In this document: positions 33,812-40,889 of the stretch, in pieces
Layout: each line of letters starts with the position of its first letter
Numbering within the stretch: position 1 is the first letter of the stretch
NCBI GenBank assembly: GCA_026986575.1
Contig: JALSOH010000006.1
Span: 372,001 to 436,000 of the forward strand
Source of the DNA: Thermoproteota archaeon
GTDB lineage: Archaea; Korarchaeota; Korarchaeia; Korarchaeales; Korarchaeaceae
DNA: 64,000 nt
Direction of reading: 5' to 3'
The notes under the pieces: model-generated
What the model was told of the DNA's origin: nothing
The model's database searches: none
Seen by the model: the letters and a program-made list of their open reading frames with translations, nothing else
Program-made: the position numbers and the translations under genes

Positions 33812-34435
33812 GTGGATGTTATAAATATCGGTGAAAAAGGTATTTGGATAGCAGCTCTTCTCCTGTATTTTGTGGGGTTCGGCTTGTCTCTTCTGGACAA
33901 CTCCACCCTGCAACATCCTACTACTCTCCGATGGAAATACATTGACTTAAAACTAAATCGCGAATATTATTTTATAATTACCTATGATTTTTTTAAAATT
34001 TGTCGAATGGATGACTACTCAAAAATTAAACTCATTTTGATAAACAATTTAGAGAGTGTTGTATTGACTGTGATGGGAGGAGTTGCTCTCTCGATACCGA
34101 CCGTCGTATCTACACTGTACAATGGATATCTTTTTGGCTCTTTTATCGGAGGTGCGCTTGCGAGTGGGCTAAGTTTAATCGAAATAATAAAACTAACTGT
34201 GTTTCATGGATTTATAGAGATAGCAGGATTCTTGATGGCGACTGTTGCAGGAATGCGTATCTCACTTTTATTAAAAGATTTATTGATATCATTACCTGAA
34301 GATCAAGATTTCTCTAAGAAGATGCGATTAAAAATTATAAGTATTATGAAACTCTTCCTATACTCTCTAATTTTTATTACTATAGCGGGATTGATAGAGG
34401 TGTACATCTCAATAGACCTAATCCTCTGCGGATAA
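33812..34435 (+). CDS. SpoIIM/DUF95-family membrane protein
   Basis: A 207-residue protein with a GTG start preceded by CGGAG. The core has the SpoIIM/DUF95 signatures in order: INNLESVVLTVMGG (77-90), LYNGYLFGSFIGG (102-114) and FHGFIEIAGFLMATVAG (131-147), within about five membrane segments. DUF95 proteins are a hallmark of circular bacteriocin clusters, where they are needed for maturation or secretion, but the family also occurs elsewhere in archaea. It lies 15 bases after the four-helix protein gene, suggesting a transcript 33386-34435. Confidence 0.82.
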   Translation: MDVINIGEKGIWIAALLLYFVGFGLSLLDNSTLQHPTTLRWKYIDLKLNREYYFIITYDFFKICRMDDYSKIKLILINNLESVVLTVMGGVALSIPTVVSTLYNGYLFGSFIGGALASGLSLIEIIKLTVFHGFIEIAGFLMATVAGMRISLLLKDLLISLPEDQDFSKKMRLKIISIMKLFLYSLIFITIAGLIEVYISIDLILCG

Positions 34436-34497
34436 CTCACCTATATTAATTTTAGGCAAATAATCAGGAGTTTCACTTACCTGCTATTTTGAAACAG

Positions 34498-34555
34498 CCA
34501 AATTGAGGCTGGAGGCGGAGGTGCGAGGTGCGCTACTAGGGAGTTCTACAAATGA
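34498..34555 (+). repeat. Right copy of the 52-bp repeat with a relic amidinotransferase C-terminus
   Basis: Bases 34498-34549 repeat 30693-30744 (48 of 52 identical; 34514-34549 perfect). In frame from 34499 it encodes QIEAGGGGARCATREFY followed by K and a TGA stop at 34553-34555. This is probably the original chromosomal end of the amidinotransferase gene, left behind after the island inserted. There is no start codon or body upstream, so it is not a functional gene. Confidence 0.85.
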
Positions 34556-34601
34556 AAATTCGTTAAACTTATATTATCACGGGGTTATATCGGCCGGTGG
34601 G

Positions 34602-35159
34602 ATGTTGGTCAGGCCCATGACCTTGTACGCCTTGGCCTCTTCCTTCGGAGGAGAGTCCATGGCCCACATGCGCTACATCCTCTTCGCCGAGAAGGCGGAG
34701 AGGGAAGGCTTTCCCAACGTCGCCAGATTGTTCAGGGCGATCGCCTATGCTGAGAGGGTCCACGCGAACAACCACTTCAACGCACTCTCCGAACTCAAGG
34801 GAGACCTGAAGGTGGTGGCCGGAGCGACCTTCGGCCCCGGGAGCACCTCCAAGAACTTGGAGCTTGCAATTATGGGGGAGGAATACGAGGTAGAGGAAAT
34901 GTATCCTGCATACATATCGGTGGCCGAGCTTCAGGGGGAGAGGAGAGCTGCTACAAGCTTCAAATGGGCCTTGGAGGCTGAGAAAATACATGCTGAGCTG
35001 TTCAGAGAGGCGAAGGATTATGTGGACAGGGGAGAGGATTACCCATTGGATGGGAAGATCTGGATATGTCCCGTATGCGGGCATACTCACGTGGGCCCGG
35101 AACCTCCGGAGAGATGCCCGGTCTGCGGGGCGCCTAGGGATAGGTACGAGGGTTTCTGA
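34602..35159 (+). CDS. Rubrerythrin
   Basis: A 185-residue rubrerythrin-type peroxidase. The four-helix diiron domain shows ALASSFGGESMAHMRYILFAEKAEREG, RLFRAIAYAERVHANNH and EEMYPAYISVAELQGE; the C-terminal rubredoxin-like domain has two CPVCG knuckles (IWICPVCGHTH and ERCPVCGAPRD). I start it at the ATG at 34602, preceded by GGTGGG and a TATA-like TTATATTAT about 25-30 bases upstream. An open frame to 34503 would run into the repeat. It detoxifies peroxide in anaerobes. Confidence 0.92.
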   Translation: MLVRPMTLYALASSFGGESMAHMRYILFAEKAEREGFPNVARLFRAIAYAERVHANNHFNALSELKGDLKVVAGATFGPGSTSKNLELAIMGEEYEVEEMYPAYISVAELQGERRAATSFKWALEAEKIHAELFREAKDYVDRGEDYPLDGKIWICPVCGHTHVGPEPPERCPVCGAPRDRYEGF

Positions 35160-35239
35160 TCCCTCTATCCCTTCTTTAGTTGGTGGGGATTTGAAAGCGC
35201 GTAAGTTAACTTATTACTGAACCGGTGATCTTGAGGCGT

Positions 35240-36154
35240 ATGAAACCAAATGGCCTGACGATCATCCTCCTGCTGGTAGTCGCGCTATCCCTCTCCCAGC
35301 TCATGTCTCAGAGCATCACCGCCCGAATAGAGCCCTCTTACATAGAAGCTTCTCCAGGGGAGAGCGTTGATCTGAGGTTGATCGTGAGGAACTTGGGCTC
35401 TAAGGAGATAGAGGTCACCGGGCTGAGGGTTTACGTCACTTCGGAGGAGGTGTTCTTCCTACCCATCCGCGCCAACTTCGGCGAGTATCAGATCCCCTTC
35501 GACGAGCCCACTAAGGTGGCACCCGGCGAGGAGGAGGCGATTCACAAGACCATCGAGGTCCCTGACGTGCCCGTCTTCGGCAAATTCCTCCTCAAGATCC
35601 GAGTGGAGACCACGGGCGGGAATGCTTTCTCCCTGCTGAGGGTCGATCTCAAACATTCGAACACTTCCATAGGGGTCTTCCTCTTCCTCCTGCTGGTACT
35701 CCTGCTCATAGTCTACGCGTTGATCAGGATGGTTAGGGGCAGGCTCTCCAGCGCTGGGAGGTTCAAGAGGAGGGTGAGCAAGGTCGATGCCCTCCTTGCC
35801 GAGAAGGAGAGGATCTTGGAACTGATGAGGAGGCTGGAGGAAAAGAGAGGGGAAGGGAAAGTAGGGGAGACTGAGTACAGGAGACTCAAGGAGGAGTACG
35901 AGAGGTCCCTCCGGGAGGTGCAGGCTAAGCTGGACTCGTACTTGGAACCGTTCAAATCCATGCTGGCGAACATAGAGCAGGAGATAGAGAAGCTCAAGGA
36001 GGATAGGGAGGTGGTGAGGGCCAAGATGGAGGTGGGCGATCTCTCCAAGGGAGAAGGGAAGAGAGCACTCAAAGAGAAGAATAGGGCCATCAAATCGCTG
36101 GAAGAAAGGGCTAGGGTCCTGAGGGACAGGATAGAGAGGATAGAGAGGACCTGA
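35240..36154 (+). CDS. Membrane protein with extracytoplasmic beta domain and cytoplasmic coiled coil
   Basis: A 304-residue protein from the ATG at 35240 (a GTG at 35225 is possible). Signal-anchor (LTIILLLVVALSLSQLMS), then a beta-sandwich like NEW3/CARDB domains (IEASPGESVDLRLIVRNLGS), a membrane helix (GVFLFLLLVLLLIVYALI) and a long charged coiled coil facing the cytoplasm. The composition suggests a scaffold linking surface and cytoplasm; no specific family is recognised. Confidence 0.7.
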   Translation: MKPNGLTIILLLVVALSLSQLMSQSITARIEPSYIEASPGESVDLRLIVRNLGSKEIEVTGLRVYVTSEEVFFLPIRANFGEYQIPFDEPTKVAPGEEEAIHKTIEVPDVPVFGKFLLKIRVETTGGNAFSLLRVDLKHSNTSIGVFLFLLLVLLLIVYALIRMVRGRLSSAGRFKRRVSKVDALLAEKERILELMRRLEEKRGEGKVGETEYRRLKEEYERSLREVQAKLDSYLEPFKSMLANIEQEIEKLKEDREVVRAKMEVGDLSKGEGKRALKEKNRAIKSLEERARVLRDRIERIERT

Positions 36155-36197
36155 CTCCTCCTTCAATTATTTTAACTTGTTCCTACCGCGTAGCCCT

Positions 36198-37661
36198 ATG
36201 GATCGGATCGTCTCTCCAGAAGTGAAGGAGCTGGTCAGGAGGTACAGGGACATTAGATCCCTCGGCTACGCCCTCTCCCTCTTGGGATGGGACATGGAGA
36301 CCTACATGCCCCCCGGTGCCTTCAGGGAGAGGGGAGAGATAAGGGGAATCCTCAGGACCCAGGTCCAGAGGCTGTACACCCATCCAGAGTTCATATCCTT
36401 GGTTGAGAGTGCTAAGCCGCAGAACGACCTCGAGAGGGGCATAATCCGGGTTCTGAAAAGGTGGATAAAATACTACACTAAAATACCTAGGGAGTTCATA
36501 GAGGAGGAGGAACGTACCACTGCTGAGGCCTTCCAGGTTTGGAGGGAGGCGAAGGCTAAGTCGAATTTTGAGATGTTCAGGCCGGTACTCGAGAAGATCG
36601 TGGAGCTGGAGAGGAGGAAGGCCGACTACCTAGGGTACGAGGATCATCCCTACGATGCCCTGCTTGACCTGTACGAGGAGGGTCTCACGGTCAAGAAGTG
36701 CGAGAGGATGTTCTCAAAGGTCCCCCGGATATCTGATCTGTTCAAGAAGGTGAAGGATCGATATCCAGAGAGGCATCCTCTAGAGGACGAATCCTACGAT
36801 GAGACCTTCCTGAGGAGGCTAATAGAATACGTCTTGGGGGTTCTAGGGTTCGACTTCAACAGAGGCAGGGTGGACACGTCACCTCACCCCTTCACAGTCG
36901 AGATGGGCCTCTATGACATCAGGATCACCGTGAGGTTCGAGGGAAAGGACTTCAGGAGGGCCCTCATGGCTGTTGTACACGAGTTCGGCCACGCCACCTA
37001 CGAGATGAACATAAGCGAGGATCTGTGGATGACTCCCGTTCAGACGGGTGTCTCGCTTGGAGTTCACGAATCACAGTCTAGGTTCTGGGAGAACGTGGTG
37101 GGGAGGTCCAGGGCGTTCGTCAGGAGGTTCAGGAACGAGATGATCATGGCCCTCCCGTTCCTCAAGGGATACGATGAGGAGGAGATGTACAGGTACCTCA
37201 CGCTTGTCAGGCCCGAGCTGATAAGGGTGGAAGCGGACGAGGTGCAGTATGTCCTCCACATATACCTCAGGTACAAGCTGGAGAGGGCGATGATCGAGGG
37301 AAGCGTGAACGTAAAGGAGCTTCCTGAGATATGGAACGACACGATGGAGGAGCTAGTCGGGGTAAGGCCACCCAACGACTCCTTGGGCGTGCTGCAGGAT
37401 ATTCACTGGGCTCATGCTTCCATAGGCTACTTCCCCACGTACGCTATCGGCACAATGCTCGCGGCCCAGTACTATAGGAGGCTCGACTTGAGGGAGGCTG
37501 TGGATAGAGCAGAATTCTCTACCCTGATGAGCGTCCTGAGAGAGAGGATACATAGGTGGGGGGCCGTCTATCCACCCGATGAGCTAATAGTCAGGGCCAC
37601 AGGCGAGGAGTTCAATCCCGAGCACTTCCTCCATTACTTGGAGGAGAAGTACCTGTCCTAG
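36198..37661 (+). CDS. Thermostable carboxypeptidase Taq family (M32) metallopeptidase
   Basis: A 487-residue M32 carboxypeptidase. The zinc site HEFGHATYE (HExxH) follows VVHEFG, with the family's downstream GVSLGVHESQSRFWEN, VRPELIRVEADEVQYVLHI and DIHWAHASIGYFPTYAIG. It releases C-terminal residues from peptides. Start ATG at 36198 gives MDRIVSPEVKEL. The 3' end overlaps the convergent surface-protein gene by 50 bases. Confidence 0.95.
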   Translation: MDRIVSPEVKELVRRYRDIRSLGYALSLLGWDMETYMPPGAFRERGEIRGILRTQVQRLYTHPEFISLVESAKPQNDLERGIIRVLKRWIKYYTKIPREFIEEEERTTAEAFQVWREAKAKSNFEMFRPVLEKIVELERRKADYLGYEDHPYDALLDLYEEGLTVKKCERMFSKVPRISDLFKKVKDRYPERHPLEDESYDETFLRRLIEYVLGVLGFDFNRGRVDTSPHPFTVEMGLYDIRITVRFEGKDFRRALMAVVHEFGHATYEMNISEDLWMTPVQTGVSLGVHESQSRFWENVVGRSRAFVRRFRNEMIMALPFLKGYDEEEMYRYLTLVRPELIRVEADEVQYVLHIYLRYKLERAMIEGSVNVKELPEIWNDTMEELVGVRPPNDSLGVLQDIHWAHASIGYFPTYAIGTMLAAQYYRRLDLREAVDRAEFSTLMSVLRERIHRWGAVYPPDELIVRATGEEFNPEHFLHYLEEKYLS

Positions 37662-39015
37662 CCCTCCACCATTTTCTCACCACAAGCGTCGCCACGAGGA
37701 GTGCTGCCAACAGCAGAACTATCCAATACAACCCCGTCACCTCAGGAACCTCCTTACCCTCCGTGGCTGTGCTCTCGGAGGTAGTGGGAGCGGAAGTGGA
37801 AGTAATAGCGCTGGTGCTGGTGGTCGGTGAGGCGACCTTAGTCCGTGTTGGGGATTGAGTAGCTGGGGTTTTACTAGTTTGCGTTTCTCCAACTTTCTTC
37901 TCGGGGATTTCGCTGTTTAAAACTGCAGTTATCTTCCCATAGCTCGCCACCAGCTTGCCCTCCCCTCTAACCTCCAGGGTCACATTGAAAGGTGGAACCC
38001 CGACTACCTCGGTGGCGTTCACGCGCAAGTCACCGAAGGGGGTCAGCTTCACCCTTATTGAAATGTCGGCCCCTCCCAGCCTCTTCACCACAAGTTTTAC
38101 CTTCCCACTACCGTTTATCTCCTCAGGGCTGAACGATAGCGACACCTCCGGGGCCTTCACTCTCACCTTCACCACGACTAGACTAGGTCCCGACTTAGCG
38201 ATGGCGGTCCTGTAGTACTCGCTCTCCACCCTCACCTCGTGCACTCCCTCGCTTATATTGGTCTCTAGGATCCCATTCCTATCGGTGAAACCGTAAAACA
38301 CTCCATCCACATAAACGGACGCATTTCTGACCGGATAACCTGCTTCAGTGACTACTTTGACGGTCAGATTCCTGTACTCAGGCTGGGGCCTCCTCTCCCG
38401 CGAGACCGCCGTAAAGTCACAGCAGCCGACGGTCGATTCTCCCATGCTCTCAGCTAGAATGCAGACCCTCCTCTCACCCTCAGGCCCATCATCCAATCGG
38501 GAGATGGAGTAAAGCCCAGCCTTTAGAGATCCCTCGAATAGAACAATGGTATTGGTCCCTCGCTCCAGTACTACAGTGACGTTGGAGTCCCTGCTCACGA
38601 AGAACAGGAAGGTAATATTACTTCCGACATCGATCTCATTACCGCATCCTTGGAGGATCCGTATTCCAGCCTCCATCACGTTCCTCAGTTTCTTGAGGTA
38701 ATGATCGCCGCACTCCAAGATCACGGTCTGCCTGCAGCACTTGGTCTCCAAGTATCCCTTGACCTCCACGAAGTCTCCAACCTCTACGGCGTCAATGTGG
38801 GGGATTCCAGAGCAGCTATCCTTGCCTTTTAATACTTCGATAACACCCCCCTCTGTGAGAGGACCCTCCAGCACTTCCTCAACCCATACGATCGCGTAAC
38901 CTTTACCCACAGCACCAACGTGACCCCTGAAGATTACCGTGGAGGAACCTTGGGTGGTGATTAGGGGTATCATGAGGAGGGACGCTAGGACGGCCACCTT
39001 AGCTAGGTTCATCAT
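37612..39015 (-). CDS. Cys-rich N-terminal, C-terminally anchored surface protein
   Basis: A 467-residue protein from the ATG at 39015 (an upstream ATG at 39084 would add a non-signal-like extension). Signal peptide (LAKVAVLASLLMIPLITTQG), then a Cys-containing OB-fold-like domain (DSCSGIPHIDAVEVGDFVEV, ETKCCRQTVILECGDH) similar in style to the NTR/TIMP fold. PEGA-like (YVDGVFYGFTDRNGILETNI) and further beta domains follow, then a Thr/Ser/Pro stalk and a membrane helix (YWIVLLLAALLVATLVV). Function unknown; probably a surface layer or adhesion component. Confidence 0.72.
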   Translation of the reverse strand: MMNLAKVAVLASLLMIPLITTQGSSTVIFRGHVGAVGKGYAIVWVEEVLEGPLTEGGVIEVLKGKDSCSGIPHIDAVEVGDFVEVKGYLETKCCRQTVILECGDHYLKKLRNVMEAGIRILQGCGNEIDVGSNITFLFFVSRDSNVTVVLERGTNTIVLFEGSLKAGLYSISRLDDGPEGERRVCILAESMGESTVGCCDFTAVSRERRPQPEYRNLTVKVVTEAGYPVRNASVYVDGVFYGFTDRNGILETNISEGVHEVRVESEYYRTAIAKSGPSLVVVKVRVKAPEVSLSFSPEEINGSGKVKLVVKRLGGADISIRVKLTPFGDLRVNATEVVGVPPFNVTLEVRGEGKLVASYGKITAVLNSEIPEKKVGETQTSKTPATQSPTRTKVASPTTSTSAITSTSAPTTSESTATEGKEVPEVTGLYWIVLLLAALLVATLVVRKWWRARTGTSPPSNGGSARD

Positions 39016-39164
39016 GCAGGGTATTGGGGAACCTCTATTAACCCTTTTGCTGCATATTAGTAAGTAAGATGGAGTAAGATTCATAGTTCCCCAAAAAAGA
39101 GGTCATCTAATCGTTTCTCATATGACAGCGGTTGAAGTTAGCTAGGAAACCTTCTTCCGCTTTT

Positions 39165-39320
39165 TTACCCAAAATAATTGCTCGCAATACCCGAAGTTAG
39201 GATTTCTAATTTATGAAAAACTTGATATGAAAAAAGAGGGCAGTTCCCTTTATAAGACCCATTCGCCGGTTTAGTGAGGGTAACACCCCCACAGCGCCGT
39301 CCTAATCTTTTTTCTTCCAT
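39165..39320 (-). CDS. Possible small ORF (51 codons) in the gap before the radical SAM gene
   Basis: In the roughly 350-base gap 39016-39367, the minus strand has an ATG at 39320 preceded by GAGGAG and, about 25 bases up, a TATA-like TTTTTATTG, followed by 51 codons (MEEKRLGRRCGGVTLTKPAN at the start). It is not recognised. On the plus strand the same region has a TATA-like CTTTATAAG near 39250, a hairpin GTGAGGG-taaca-CCCCCAC and then TTTTTTCTT, which could equally be a small RNA of about 50 bases. The two readings compete. Confidence 0.25.
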   Translation of the reverse strand: MEEKRLGRRCGGVTLTKPANGSYKGNCPLFSYQVFHKLEILTSGIASNYFG

Positions 39321-39367
39321 TTTTTCTCCTCAGGACCCTCTATCAATAAAAAGGGAACCAAAAATAG

Positions 39368-40240
39368 TCATATAATGCCTGATAGGTGTCTACTACGCTG
39401 GGGGAGTAGATGGGTTCCGTCGCATGAAGGGGCTCTCAGCAGGTCCCTAAATCCCTCTCTACACACAGAGGCGGTCATTCCTAGTTTAAGAGCCTCTTCG
39501 ACTGCATGTTTCAGTAGGCGATACCTCTTAGATGTGGGCATGTACCTATATCCCCTCACTATAACCCCCTCATCGTAGTAAAGGCGTCTCCACACATTGG
39601 CCAAATTCGGGAAGGAGAGAACCATCCTCGTGAAATTATCGGGTTTTGCCTTGTACGTGGAGAAGACCACGTGCTCAGCCCCCGAGTCCCTTATCTCCCT
39701 GAGCAGCTCCTTCAGATCTCTAGGATCGTCTGTGAGCTCGGGTATTATGGGATCCACTCGAGCCCCCTTCCTCACCTCCATTGATGCTAGGGCATCGAGC
39801 CTAGAACTGGGTGGGGGGGCGAAAGGTTCGAGTTTTGAGGCCAATTCCCTATCCAGTGTGGTAATGGTGACCATCAACCCGTCAAATAATCCCTGATCTC
39901 TCATGAAACCCACTCCCTTCGTGGTTAGGAGGACCCTGAATCCTTTAGAGCGGAGCACCTCGAGAGAGGCTCTAGTCAGTCCTAGGACCATCTCCTCTGG
40001 GGGATATGGGTCGCTGCTCGTGGACATGTCGACCGGGAGGGAAGGATCAACCCTCTCAAGGTCCCTCTTCAACCTCTTCAGGAAGTCCTTTTTGGGCCTG
40101 CTGGGCTTTCGACCCACATAGGATGTGGCGTAGCAGTAGAGGCAGTAGTGAGAACAGCCCGTGTAGGGATGTAGGGAGTACTTGGGAGGGCATGTGCAGA
40201 GGGGGCTCTTCCAAGGATCGAAAGGTCGGAGAACATCCAT
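39368..40240 (-). CDS. Radical SAM protein of the SplB-like family
   Basis: A 290-residue radical SAM protein with the cluster motif in GCSHYCLYCYATSYVG (Cys spaced 3 and 2 apart), followed by SLPVDMSTSSDPYPPEE and LTTKGVGFMRDQG, which match the spore-photoproduct-lyase-related archaeal proteins of COG1533. The reaction is unknown; true photoproduct repair is not implied because these homologues occur in non-sporulating archaea. Confidence 0.85.
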   Translation of the reverse strand: MDVLRPFDPWKSPLCTCPPKYSLHPYTGCSHYCLYCYATSYVGRKPSRPKKDFLKRLKRDLERVDPSLPVDMSTSSDPYPPEEMVLGLTRASLEVLRSKGFRVLLTTKGVGFMRDQGLFDGLMVTITTLDRELASKLEPFAPPPSSRLDALASMEVRKGARVDPIIPELTDDPRDLKELLREIRDSGAEHVVFSTYKAKPDNFTRMVLSFPNLANVWRRLYYDEGVIVRGYRYMPTSKRYRLLKHAVEEALKLGMTASVCREGFRDLLRAPSCDGTHLLPQRSRHLSGII

Positions 40241-40279
40241 CGTTAAGAGGCTGAGTGACCCTACTTATAGGTGCGCGCA

Positions 40280-40819
40280 ATGGACAGGAAGGCGCTGCTG
40301 TTGTGTATCGCGGTGATCGCTATAATACTGGTCCAATTCAACCATCTGCTACCCAAGGGAAAAAATACAGGGAGCGATCAAGCAAGGGTCAGCGCTTACT
40401 TCTGCCCGGAGGACGGTTGCAGCCAAGTAGTCATTCGGTGGATCGAGAGGGCCAACAAATCGATTGATCTGGCGATGTACTCCTTCACACTGGATTCCAT
40501 AGGGGAGACCTTGGTGAGGGCGAAGGAGAGGGGCATCCGGGTCAGGGTGATACTCGAATCTGAGAGGATCGACAGGTACAGCGAATACGGAAGGCTCAGG
40601 GCAGCTGGCGTGGAAGTTGAGCTCGATCGGAACAGCTACCTGATGCACAATAAATTCATGGTAATCGATGGGGGCGTGGTGCTGACGGGCAGCTTCAACT
40701 ACACTTGGTCAGGGGATAAGAAGAATGACGAGAACTTGGTGGTCATAGTGGATGAGGGGATTGCCTCAGCATTCGAGTCAGAGTTCAATGAGATGTGGTC
40801 GGGGATCTTCGGGAAGTGA
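40280..40819 (+). CDS. Secreted/membrane-anchored phospholipase D-family nuclease
   Basis: A 179-residue single-HKD PLD-family protein like bacterial Nuc endonuclease. An N-terminal membrane anchor or signal (LLLCIAVIAIILVQFNHLL) is followed by ANKSIDLAMYSFT and the HKD motif HNKFMVIDGGVVLTGSFNYT. Such proteins dimerise to form one active site and cleave DNA or phosphodiesters. ATG at 40280 is preceded by AGGTG. It probably acts outside the membrane. Confidence 0.85.
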   Translation: MDRKALLLCIAVIAIILVQFNHLLPKGKNTGSDQARVSAYFCPEDGCSQVVIRWIERANKSIDLAMYSFTLDSIGETLVRAKERGIRVRVILESERIDRYSEYGRLRAAGVEVELDRNSYLMHNKFMVIDGGVVLTGSFNYTWSGDKKNDENLVVIVDEGIASAFESEFNEMWSGIFGK

Positions 40820-40889
40820 TCAATCAGGTGTAAAAACCTCAAGCGGGTACAAAGCGTGGGAACTGCCACGAGTCCCTATTTTTGATCCT

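Larger units (their letters stand above)
30709..34549. mobile_element. Putative integrated AT-rich island between att-like repeats
   Basis: The segment between the two direct repeats is visibly AT-rich compared with its surroundings (14 G/C of 60 bases at 33961-34020 versus 37 of 60 at 35461-35520). It carries five membrane-protein or peptide genes, none housekeeping. It separates the amidinotransferase gene from rubrerythrin, whose promoter starts immediately after the right repeat. No integrase or transposase gene is present, so it may be a remnant, a cargo segment mobilised in trans, or the product of homologous recombination. Confidence 0.6.
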
